Assembly (NCBI GenBank): GCA_027886185.1
Contig: WOAB01000689.1
Span: forward strand, 806,001-870,000
DNA from: Rheum nobile
Taxonomy: Eukaryota; Streptophyta; Magnoliopsida; Caryophyllales; Polygonaceae
Direction: 5' to 3'
DNA: 64,000 bases
Below, one piece after another: positions 1 through 10,116 of the stretch; position 1 is the stretch's first letter, and every line of letters starts with the position of its first letter. Under the pieces are notes generated by a model. That model was given only the letters and a program-made list of their open reading frames with translations, was not told the origin of the DNA and made no database searches. The position numbers and the translations under genes were made by a program.

Positions 1-1433
1 ACACGTGCATTGTTGTCATGCACGTTCAAGGCTAATGTGCAATTTTCTCATGCACAAAAGTTGGCGATGGCACATGCACATCATTAGCTGTTGTGCATAT
101 TGATTCTTTCTATTCAAACTTGATGTGTGGAGGTAAAAAATGCATTAGCATATTTCTATTTATTATTAATTTGTTATTTGAATAATACAATTTCCAAGAG
201 GCTATTAATGAGCTTTGTATGACCCATTAAGAAGGAACTACTCAATTACCACATTCAACAAGGTATTTAAGATCCAAAGGTAACCCTAATTAAAAAAGAC
301 TCATTGATTCAATTCTTCTAGTCTAAAACCCTAGTCTCCCCTCATTCACAAGACAAACTTGAGCGTCGGAGGTGAAACAGTAGACAATCTCCGCCTTTGG
401 CCTTTTTCTATATTCGCAAGGCATCGAAGAAATCTGAAGGATCAACGTTCGTCAGGGTTGCGAGTTATCGTCGTCGTCATCAATATTTATTGTGGTACAA
501 CTTTATGCTATCACAATGTGTATGTGTAATTTTCTATTTTTTGGTTTTGCAATTCTAAAGTAGACGTATATGTCAACTTTGATTTGTTAGCACCATCTAG
601 CATTTGCTAAATGCACATGCAACACCGATATGGTTGCTTTTCGAATTTCCAGTTTTTATTGGTGTTGCATACTAATATTAAAATTGCATAGTCAATAGGT
701 AGTTTTACAAGTGCTAATTAATCGCAAATGTTAAATATACCCCTATTTTTGCTATTTATACACAAGATGGGCACGCATATGCATCACGTGGGCGTATCAA
801 GGGGGCATGTATCACCTACGCATGCTCATGCCAAACACGTGCCATTAGAATACCCAAAGAAATATCCAGTAAGGAACGCGTGCCTATATTTTTTTCTAAA
901 AAGAAAGTACACGTATAATAAGCGTGTATGTCTTACACATATGTCTATATTGGAAAAAAGTTTTTTTTTGATAAAGATGTGTGCAAAAAGATTTTTTTTT
1001 CAATATGTTTTTTGATGCGTGCCAAAATATTTTTTTTTTTTAAAAATCACATATTGATTTTTTTTTTAATAAAAGATGTGTGCCAAAAGAATTTGTTGAT
1101 ACGTGCCAAAATTTAAAAACATAATTTTAAAAAAAAATTTAAGCACATGTACATGTCTTTTACGCGTGTCTAATTTTTTTTAAAAACAAAAGAGATTCTT
1201 CTAATTATAAAAAGCGGTTTTTCAAATTTGAATACTATATATACTATCACATTATTCGAATATCGGTTATACTTGATATAATGTAATCTTAATTTTATTA
1301 TCGTATTATTGATTATCATATATACTCGGATAATATGATAATGAATTTGGATTACATTATACTAAGTATATACGATATTGAATGATATGATAATGAAGTT
1401 AGTGTCGTCCTGTACGTGTGCCTTTTAAAAAAA
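1..1433. other. AT-rich intergenic DNA without a supported gene
   Basis: No reading frame here looks like a conserved protein; the open frames are short and run through homopolymers. Positions 340-480 resemble the transcribed part of an LTR element (a TTGAGCGTCGGAGG stretch followed by GC-richer sequence), but no LTR pair was found, so this is a weak hint only. An imperfect inverted repeat lies at 1271-1367. Confidence 0.5.
1271..1367. repeat. Imperfect inverted repeat (foldback), arms about 31 bp
   Basis: The left arm, beginning ACTTGATATAATGTAATC at 1271, is the near reverse complement of GGATTACATTATACTAAGT ending at 1367. The centre is AT-rich. It may be a decayed MITE; no clear target duplication was seen. 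Confidence 0.5.
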
Positions 1434-2590
1434 AAATATAGGCATGCATAGAGGTTATCAAACCCCAAACCCTACATACTTTGTCTTTTGGATATTCTAA
1501 TGACACACATTTGGCTTAAGCACGTGGATACGTGTCCTTTAATATGTCCACGCGATGCGTACACATACCCCTCTTGTATATAAATGACAAAAACACGAGC
1601 ATGTGCATTTAGCATCCCCCTAATTAAATTAAAATATAGTAACGATTAGCCTGTTAAATAGAGTAATTGATCGAGTCCATACTTATGGATTTGTTTAGTG
1701 AGTGTATTTATAAAGATTTTTTTTTGTTTAAAAAGTACATTTTTGAAAAAAAATAGTTTTAAAAGTTGAGTGTTATCTGAAACAGTGAAAGGAGTAAAAA
1801 AAATATTTTTCAAATAAACTCTTGACAAAGAGTTGGCCAAACAAGGCCTCAGTCATGTGATAGTCCCTTGAGTCCCTTCCATTCCTTAATGTGCTCCAAA
1901 AACAAAGGTTCTACAAGCACTAAAAAAAGGTTAGAACAAGTAAAATGAGTAGGAATGAAGGCCCTATCTAGTGGAGACAAATGATGGAGTAATGGGTGCA
2001 CGTCTTGTGCGCGTGCTAGTTTTTTAAAATAAATATAGGCATCGTAAATGTTTTTAAACCCCAAAGCCTATATACTCTGTCCTTTGGGTATACTAATGAC
2101 ACACGTTTGACTTAAGTACGTGGATACGTATCATTTAATATGCCTACGCGACGCGTACCCCTCTTATATATAAATAACAAAAATAAGAGCGTGTGTATTT
2201 AACATCACCCTAATTAAATTAAAATATAATAACAATTAGCCTGATAAATAGAGTAATGAATCGAGTCCACTCTTATGAGTTTGTTTGATGAGTGTATTTA
2301 TAAAGATTTATTTAGTTAAAATGTATTTTTTTAAGAAAAATAATTTTTAAAATTTAAATATTATAGAAAATTGTAAAATAAAATTGAAAAATATCATTTT
2401 AAGATATAGAGTTGAACACACAAGACCTTAGTGGAGAGATAGTCCCTTGACTTCCTTCCATTCCAAAAACAAAGGTTCTAGAAGCATTAAAAACAAAAAC
2501 AAAAACAAAAATACCAAAGGTTAGAACAAATAAAATGAGTACGAATGAAGGCCCCATCTACTACTGGAGACAAATGATGGAGTAGTGGAC
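1434..2590. repeat. Diverged tandem duplication (unit about 0.6 kb) upstream of the AIPP2-like gene
   Basis: About 560 bp at 1434-1998 recur at about 2030-2590 in the same orientation. Shared landmarks, in order, are ATATAGGCAT, AAACCCCAAA, ATGACACAC, ACGTGGATACGT, CCTAATTAAATTAAAATATA, a TAAATAGAGTAAT...CGAGTCCA block, AAACAAAGGTTCTA and GGAGACAAATGATGGAGTA. The copies differ by many substitutions and small indels, so the event is not recent. The right copy ends at the probable transcription start of the downstream gene, so the duplication most likely doubled its promoter. Confidence 0.75.
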
Positions 2591-2733
2591 AACAGGAAGT
2601 GCGAACAAGGGACGTTACCCGTTCCCTCTTCCTCTCATCCCGCCATCTTCTTCCACTCTTCTCAAACGCAGCGATCGCACATTATCTACCATCAACCAAA
2701 CCCTAACTTGCCATCGGATTTCTGGACGTGGAA

Positions 2734-5700
2734 ATGGTATCTACTTGTTCTTACCTTTCTTGCTTTTCTTATTTGAGCCATGTTAGGTTTATTTAGTTGA
2801 CTTGATCCTCTCTCCCTCCACGTTTTGTACCAAAAATATACAGAATCAGAAATCAGTGTAGGAATTCCAGTGTTTGGCTCAGAGAGGAATCCTGCAACCA
2901 ACCATTCCCCCATTTTTCGTGATTATGTGTTATTAGTTTCGAACAAAGGCTGTGTTTTTCGCTAGATCATCAATTGGAACCAGCTGTGCTTGATTCGAAC
3001 TAGGGTTCATTTGTGTTATAGTATCTGCTGGCTAGATTCGAACTCGGTCTTGGAGGAAAAGAATTATGCATTTTGGATTTTGGCGCTGGAGGATGAGAAG
3101 AGAAAGAATGAACCCAGAGATGGCTGTAGTGGTTGTCCGGCGGTGGTTGGGTGAAAATACCCTCGGGAAGAAAAAAATATTATTTTATTTTTGTTTTCTA
3201 ATTTCTTACTGTACTATACAGCTGCTAGTTGCTCATATATTGTATATAAATATAATATTTTGATACAGGACAATATTTTATGATAAATGCTTTTTTTTTT
3301 TAGTTTGACCACTAATAAATGAAGCTATTCACCGCAAGATAATGGAAATGGTCAAAATCAAGTCTTTGCCAAGTGGTTCTGCCATAATCATCTTTTAAGT
3401 GTAATTGAAGACTAATGGTCAAAATCAAGTCTTTGCCAAGTGGTTCTGCCATAATCATCTTTTAAGTGTAATTGAAGACTTGCTTGAATAAGCTCAGTGA
3501 TAACTTTCCAATGGTGCGTGCAGGAGAAACGTTGCTACATATGTGGTGCTGTAGGCTTTGAAGAATTGATTGCAACTTGCATGGACTGTAAATCGATCTT
3601 TATTCATTTGTAGGATTACCACCTTTCTCTGATTTTTCTTCTCTTGTCAACATTGTTTTGCTAACAATCTGTAGATGGATGGTGATACATTTTTCTGGTC
3701 TCAATGTGTATTCTTCTGCTCCAGGTATTGCATGGAAACTGTTCAGTTCGTTATCCCAAGTGACTGGATGTGTGAAGATTGCCATGAAACCCCTAAACAA
3801 GGTATGTGGAAATGGATCCTTTTGAGAACCCAAGTATGAACTTTTGTTGTGGCTACGAATGACATTCTTCGTTTGTAGTTGCTAGCAAATTTACTGATGA
3901 AGTAGTAGTGCTTAAGAGGGCGGTAAAGTTTATTCCTAAGGGTGAAGCAATTGCACTAGCTTCTCAGTCATCACCGTCGAAGGGTAAGGGATCCTTCATC
4001 TAACACATTAAAAATTGCTTTGGAAAAATCATAAAACTAGTGTATTAGAATGTTGATAATTTGTTGTTTGAGATGAACATAGTAGCATAAAAGTTTTGTG
4101 CTGAAAAGCCTTATGTTACTATAAACAATAGGGTTACATGTATGATTCCTCTTCGTCTTATCCTGTCCCGTGTCCATTCCTTATCACTTCAATGTTTTCA
4201 TATATGTTGCCGATTGACCCTTTATTGAAATTCTGGATTGTTGAATTGGAAAATTCAGATCATATCTCTTATGCATTAGATGTACACTTCTGTATAGATG
4301 ATCTATGCCTTGTTTAAATTAATGATAAGTTAATCTTTCCTAATAGAATGAGATAGGCTCCCTTTTGTTATTTATTTTCTCTTTTTAGATAGGAAGTCAC
4401 TACAGACTACTTATAGTTGACTGTTAAAAGGCCGGCAGTTTACTAAATATATTGTCTTGCATGAAATAACTTGCTTCTTAGAAGCTCCTTCAAGCATGGT
4501 AGTTCTGAACTCATCTAAACTTATATGCAAGATATATGAGGTTGAGGAGAAGTTATTTGGGATAGTAAATAAGGTAAGGTTACAACATAGTACTATTCAA
4601 TCATAAAAGTGAAATTGCCTTTTCCATGATCTGTTTATTTAATTATTGAAGTAAATAAGGTAAGTGGAATTGAGGGAAGGATATCGAGTTGGTCAAATTC
4701 CTATGAGCTGCCAATTTTACAAGATGTTTCTGCTGGAATTTGGAGTCGTGATTTCCTGTAGAGGTGGTGCATTTGCCGTTGCCTTTTTATTTATCCTCCT
4801 GTTCAATGTATTAAGGTTGAAAGTGTTTCTCATCTCATCTTTACAGGTAAAAGACATATTGCTTCTCCAGAAAAGGTCGGTGAGACAGTTGAAGTACCTA
4901 CAAAAAGAGTGGAACACCATACAAATATGGTTCCTCTTACAACCTCATCGACTAGATGTAATGTGCATGTTTGCAGCCCAGGTAATCATATTCTCTGTTG
5001 GTACAGATTTATGTTTTAATTGTTTTTTGATGTTGTTGATTGTATCTATGAGCTGTACTTGCAAGCCCGTTTAATTCCTTCAGAATGCCAATTCCTAGCT
5101 GTTATGTTCTTGTTTGATAACAATCATAAAATCCCCTGCATTGTCCATCATGCAGTCTTATTACATTCAAATTATGAAGATTTAAGGTTAGAGTTTCACA
5201 TATGTCATATTGAAAAATCATTATGCGTCATGGATCAACAGAGATCTCTTTGCCTGCATGGTAGGATCTAGAGAATTTTCTCTTCAAATGAAGGGAAAAA
5301 ATGAAATCATTTTGCAAGCATGAAGTTATCTTTCTGCTTTTAACTGTTGATTCATGATTCAAATTCCAGAGAAGCCATCGGGCCTACCTATGGCAGAGCA
5401 GAACAGGAGCAAAAAGCACTCCGTGCATGCACATATACCATCAGCAGTTCCTGAACCTTCCAGAAAGCAGAAGAGTTGCATAAAAGATCCCATGCATGCC
5501 CGTACACCATCATCAGTTGCTAAACCTTCTCCTGATTTGCAGAGTTTTAAAGAACTCTTTATTCCTACACATACCGCATCAACAAAATCAAGACGTGGTT
5601 TTGCCCAAGGTAAGAGGTTTGCTATAGGCTTCTTTGGCGCAAACTTCTTATACATTATAAGGAGCTTATAAGTACTTTTTCAGCGCAAACACCTTATAAT

Positions 5701-8424
5701 CTATAAGTAACAAACGAAGCCAGAATGTAGAATTATTCTCAACGAGCTTTATGTCAATCGATATATGATTTTTCTGAAAGTGAAAATATATAAGTTCATA
5801 CATTTAAACAACATGTAGGGCGAGAGTTATGCACTTCTTTCATCCTTACAAATTCTCTCACAATGATTTTCAGTGCAAGGATTACATAAGAGTTTGAGAT
5901 ATAGATATTTATTTTGTTATATGTTTCATCTGACTTTCTATTGACGACATGTTCACCTAAAACACTTAAGGCTGTCTAGAGTTTCTTTTGTCCTTAGCTG
6001 GATTAGAAATTAGTTACTTTGAAGGATCCCTATGTGAGTTTCAGCCACATTAGATTGGAGAATTAGTGAATTACCCAAGTGTAACATATAAGCTTAATGG
6101 GCTACTCCACTAATCTTAATTGGTTTTGTGCTAGAATTTCATTTACTTATATGTTGGTCTAAGCGTTGTTTGCTCTCCAATACTAACCCTTGCATAATTC
6201 ACTATGATGTTAAAAGTGGAAATTCTAGTCAGGAAGGAAGATACTGTTAGCCAAATTCTTATGATATGTTGAAGCTACCTAAGTTCAAGCTGCATTTGAT
6301 TTGTTGATTGACAAATTCTGATGAGCACTAGTGAATAGTGACCACAATTCAATCTATTGAGGAATGACACATTTCTGAATATTGATTTTAATATGTGGAT
6401 AAGTGAATAGTGACACATTTATGGTTTGTCTGTTTCTGGGTAGTACTTTAGTAACACAATAGCTACATGATCAAGTTGGTTGATTGTATAAATCAAAGGC
6501 ACTAAGGGTTAAGGAGACTTGATCCTTGAGTGAAGACACAAGTGCTTACTAACAAAGAAGAGCATGGTTCTTCCCTAATATGCATATTATCTTTCTTAAT
6601 CAAAATTTGATAGGTGGTGATCCTTACAAGGGCACCTTAAAGGCAAGCCAGAATGCAAGAGAGCAGAGGCTCAGCGGTGAGAAACTGACACTCGATAGGT
6701 ATCTCCCTAACCATCCGGCTTCAATTGCAACATGGAAGTAAGTAATGCTCTCTTTACAGATGCAACCTAAAAAGTACGTTTGTAAAAGTTGCCGTTTATT
6801 TAGAAAAAATGTTTGCACTAGCAATTCAATTGTTAACACTGGAATTGGTTTCAGAAAAAGGTGACTGATTCTTAGATCTGATATTGTCTGATGCTCTGCA
6901 ATTCAAATAGGACTACATCTTGAAAGAACTGCCATGATATACGTTTTCTTTATATTTCCTATGACTATATTCAATATGATTTATCAATTTCCTAGTGGCT
7001 CTTTCATGTAAGACTATATTTCAAGGCGATCCTCCAAACAAAGTGTTCATTGAGGACAACTGTTCACTGAAAAGTGCAATTTTTTTGGTGAATAGTTAAA
7101 ATCACCTTTTTCTTATCTAGGAAATCACGAGTCCTCACTTTTTTTTTTGTTTCTTGAAAATTACATGTAATACATGAGAAGTGGACTCTTGCAATATGTT
7201 CACCAAGAAGTTCGATTAAGGCTGTTTTTGAAATTTGTCTTGTTAAACTGATTACTGGCTAAGTTTACATTTTATTTGGACCTAAGAGCTGCTGTTTTTT
7301 CTCAGACTATTTTTTTTATCTACGTTTTCAGGGGATGTTTTAGAACAAGCGGTTTTGCTGCTCCGGTTAGCTCTTATGTTACTGTCTGGGGTTATCCACC
7401 CGCAAAAGTTGGGAAGAAGGCTTATGAATTTTCAAAGAAAATGCCAGATGTTCTCTGCTTTGAGGCTATCCCTAGATGCACTGTGTGGGCAAACATGTTC
7501 AATGATGAAGGCCCAGATAAGAATGACATTGGACTATACTTCTTTCCCAGTGATGACAGGTAATAAGTCATTTTATCTGGATATGATTCAATGCACTGCT
7601 GCGAGAGTTCTAAATCACCTCTGTTTAATCAAGTTGCAGATCTGAGCAGCGTTACTCCTGTCTAGTTTCACACCTTGAGAAACAAGACATTGTCCTCAAA
7701 AGTTGCATCTGCGGAATCGAGCTTCTGATTTTCTCTTCTTCATTCCTGGATGAGAAGTCCAGAGGTAGGCATCTCAGTAAACAACTCATTGGCTTTCAAA
7801 GAACTTTTTTGCATTTAAATTCAATGATTCTCTATTGTATTCGTTAAGATCCCCTTTCTGACTCTTTCCTTCAATTCACAGAGATAAACCAGGCCTATTA
7901 CCTGTGGGGACTCTTTGTGCCGCCTAAGTTTACTGTCAAGGAACTAGATCGGAATCAGGTAAGCTGCCGGCTTACCTTTTAACTAAGTTGTTGCATCTCA
8001 AAACAAGAGTTGTTGTTTTTTGTTATGCTTCTACATTTCACTCATTTTTTTTTACCTTGAAATTGTCTGTATAATTTTCATCCCAAGTATTAAGAAAAAG
8101 CAGTTCCTGATTTTTGACCATCTGGTTACCTCACTTAGATATTTATTTATAAAGCAACTTTGTTAATGGGCAGATGATCTCAGTGTAAATGTACTTGTTA
8201 TTGCATTTACCAGCTTGTGGCTATTTTTTATGGCCAGTCTTCAGGAAAACAAAGATGAACTTTTTCCTCTTCTTTAATCCCCCATACATGCAGTGAGAAA
8301 TGTTTGTGCTTTGCAATTGATCCATTTCTAATTGAATCTTGGAGCTGCACGTGTAATGCCAAGCAGAGGATCAAGATCTCTTCTTTCTTTTGTAACTGCT
8401 GTATTTTTCCTCCTCATTATATAA

Positions 8425-8457
<33 letters not shown>

Positions 8458-9111
8458 GCAAACTTTGTAAATCAATTAAGCAATAAATGATTCAGAGAGC
8501 TTCTCTCTTTCACAATATGCTGCTGATTGATTTCTTTTGGGTGCATTGATTGATCGAATCACCTTTTATCACGCAGTGACAGCTTGTTTGTGTTTTACAC
8601 TTGATGATCCCCTTCCATTGCAGGATAGAATTGAGCTGTGTATGTGTTTGTTTGCTGTATGCGCTTGCATTAGATATCCATCCATGCATATAGAAATTAT
8701 GGGTGCTATTATGATCTTATGTAGACTTGAAGTTATTTATCTATGTTGTAGTTGCCCTCAAACACAAATACTGAACCTGCCTTTCAGCATACGCTGAGGA
8801 TTGAACAAGATGTAGACATGGAGATTGACATGCTTGGAGGAGTACCTGTAGGGAAGATTGAGGTAACGGCTCCAAAAGATTCTGTTACCCGTTCCAAGAC
8901 GAGCAAAGCAGCTGTTGCAGCAGCTAAACAACCAGCTTCTGAGGTCCAAGTCAAGCCCGAAAAGTGGGACGAGGCGGAGTTGGCTTCTCCGCCTGGGTTC
9001 CCTGCAACCGCTGCCTGGGTTGAACCAAGAGTTCCTCCGGGTTTTGAAGATGTCGGGAGGGTCAAGTACAAGACTATTGATGAGATATTACAATCTGGAT
9101 GTGGGAGATGA
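2734..9111 (+). CDS. AIPP2/PAIPP2-like PHD-finger chromatin reader (11 coding exons, 519 aa)
   Basis: Coding exons: 2734-2736, 3524-3609, 3725-3801, 3879-3983, 4847-4981, 5370-5609, 6614-6737, 7332-7559, 7640-7764, 7882-7958 and 8752-9111; all junctions are GT-AG and in phase (1,560 nt). Residues 5-50 form a PHD-type zinc finger: CYICG, CMDC, an H then YCM, and W-MCEDC. Residues about 240-400 carry the SPOC-like domain of the AIPP2 family: TWKGCF, EFSKKMPDVL, PRCTVWANMF, DIGLYFFP, then LWGLFVPPKF. Two PPGF motifs lie near the C-terminus. In Arabidopsis, AIPP2 and PAIPP2 bind unmodified H3K4 and act with BAH and CPL2 partners in Polycomb-linked repression; that role is known for the family and inferred here. 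The start is the ATG immediately before the first intron, giving MEKRCYICG. Family assignment is firm; the exact orthologue is not. Confidence 0.88.
3347..3480. repeat. Perfect 67-bp tandem duplication inside intron 1
   Basis: Positions 3347-3413 and 3414-3480 are identical as read, both starting AATGGTCAAAATCAAGTC and ending TTGAAGACT. The second copy ends 43 bp before the acceptor of the exon that opens the PHD finger, so the duplication moves the branch-point region without changing the splice site. Identity implies a recent event or an assembly duplication. Confidence 0.95.
8425..8454 (+). repeat. Uninterrupted poly(G) run of 30 nt in the last intron of the AIPP2-like gene
   Basis: Thirty consecutive G lie on the sense strand, flanked by ATTATATAA and ACTGCAAAC, about 300 bp before the last coding exon. 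Such a tract can form G-quadruplexes in the pre-mRNA. Its length is also prone to sequencing error. Confidence 0.95.
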
Positions 9112-9658
9112 AGTCAAGTGATATGACTGAGATTGTTGGGATTTTGTACGCTGCAAGTGGCAGGCTCTTTGGTTACACTTTAAAGATATGGTATATATTT
9201 AGGGTTTACTAGTGAAGTACATGATTGGGAAAAAAAGTTGAATTGTCATCATCAATTATATAGTTGGAACTTTTGAACCCCTTCAGAAGGATGATGTACA
9301 TTGTCATATCCTTGGAAAGCTTATAGTTGCACTGCACCTTGTCGTCCAACATTCTGTACTTTTTGTTGACGAGTTTATGGAAACGTGTTGACGGCTTGTG
9401 GTGGAACTTGTGTTGTTGTCGGGTTGTAAGGCGTCGTAAATTGGAGATCTTCGCGCACATATTGGTACTTTGAACCTTCAGTAAATGGTTGTTGCACTGA
9501 TTGGACTTGAGAACGTAAAAGTTCATTCTCCTTCATTAATTTGTGCATCTTGGCTTCAAATTGATCTTTTTGGGACTTCAGCGCTTCCTCCAAAGATATA
9601 GTCTTTTTGCTGAGTTCTTCCATGTTGACAGCTATGGGATTGTTTGTTGGTTGTTTAA
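9112..9658. other. 3' flank of the AIPP2-like gene, then the MULE insertion target
   Basis: After the stop codon there is no conserved gene on +. On the minus strand an open frame runs from the MULE edge down to 9375. Positions 9650-9658 (GTTGTTTAA) are the left copy of the MULE target-site duplication. Confidence 0.6.
9375..9658 (-). pseudogene. Coiled-coil open frame cut by the MULE insertion; function not recognised
   Basis: Read leftwards from the MULE boundary, the frame gives a Lys/Glu/Leu-rich stretch with MEELSKKTISLEEALKSQ and KMHKLMKENELLRSQVQSVQ. It is a clear heptad-type coiled coil, followed by a Thr/Pro/Gln-rich tail and a stop at 9375. Its apparent first residues come from the MULE terminus and are not native. 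Rejoining across the 9-bp duplication, the frame continues beyond 19804 as about eight further codons up to a stop, with one in-frame ATG. Such tails occur at the end of some plant transposase ORFs (for example Ptta/En-Spm type), but this is only a guess. Confidence 0.35.
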
Positions 9659-9706
9659 GGTCGATAAACCGCACAGTCGATTTTTTTTAGTCGCGCACTT
9701 TCTCCT

Positions 9707-10038
9707 GGGCGGCTCTACATGTCGCCCAGAATACCCTTCCAAAAACCCGGTTTGCACATGGGCGGCACCTAATGCCGCCCATGCAAACCGGTTTTTTATG
9801 AACCCGAATTTGTATCTGGGCGGCACATATTGCCGCCCAGATTTTTAGGTTTTTGTAGAACCCGGTTTTGTAATTTAATTTATTTATTTTAAAATTAAAA
9901 ATATGGTTTTCTGGAAACCGGGTTAAAACTCGGCGGTACGGTAAGCCACCAAGTGTAAACCCAAAATTGTGGGCGGCACAGCTTCCCGTCAAAGGGCGAA
10001 TTTGAAATTGAAACGTGGGCGGCACATCTTGCCGCCCA
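9707..10038. repeat. Left subterminal array of GGGCGGC-N7-GCCGCCC palindromes
   Basis: Palindromes of about 21 bp recur at 9707-9727, 9760-9780, 9818-9838 and 10018-10038, with a degenerate one near 9971. The typical form is GGGCGGCAC, a short variable centre, then TGCCGCCC. The arms are conserved while centres and spacers drift, which points to a protein-binding or structural role rather than simple expansion. They lie between the TIR and the PMD start codon. Confidence 0.85.
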
Positions 10039-10116
10039 GGGTCGTCTTCTCGGCGTTATTAAAAGCCGCCCAGGGTCGTCTTCTCCGATCGCGATTTCCA
10101 GAGTTCGAGAGCGAAA

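Noticed and set aside
3524..3600. Donor site at GACT/GTAAAT (about 3590) for the PHD exon
   Set aside because: It leaves phase 1, which does not read the YCMETVQFVIP exon in frame. The donor at 3610 gives CMDCKSIFIHLYCM, restoring the PHD His and spacing.
4482..4573. Possible extra exon in the AIPP2-like gene with good GT-AG borders (APSSMVVLNSSKLICKIYEV frame)
   Set aside because: Including it puts the next exon (4847-4981) out of its conserved frame. Joining 3983 directly to 4847 gives PSKGKRHIASPEKVG in phase. It could at most be an alternative exon.
4664..5074. Long plus-strand frame across 4664-5074
   Set aside because: It runs through an intron and reads the 4847-4981 exon in the wrong frame; no conserved motif.
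8537..8797. ORF preceding the last AIPP2-like exon
   Set aside because: It is intron sequence reading into the exon in another frame; the acceptor at 8751 separates them.
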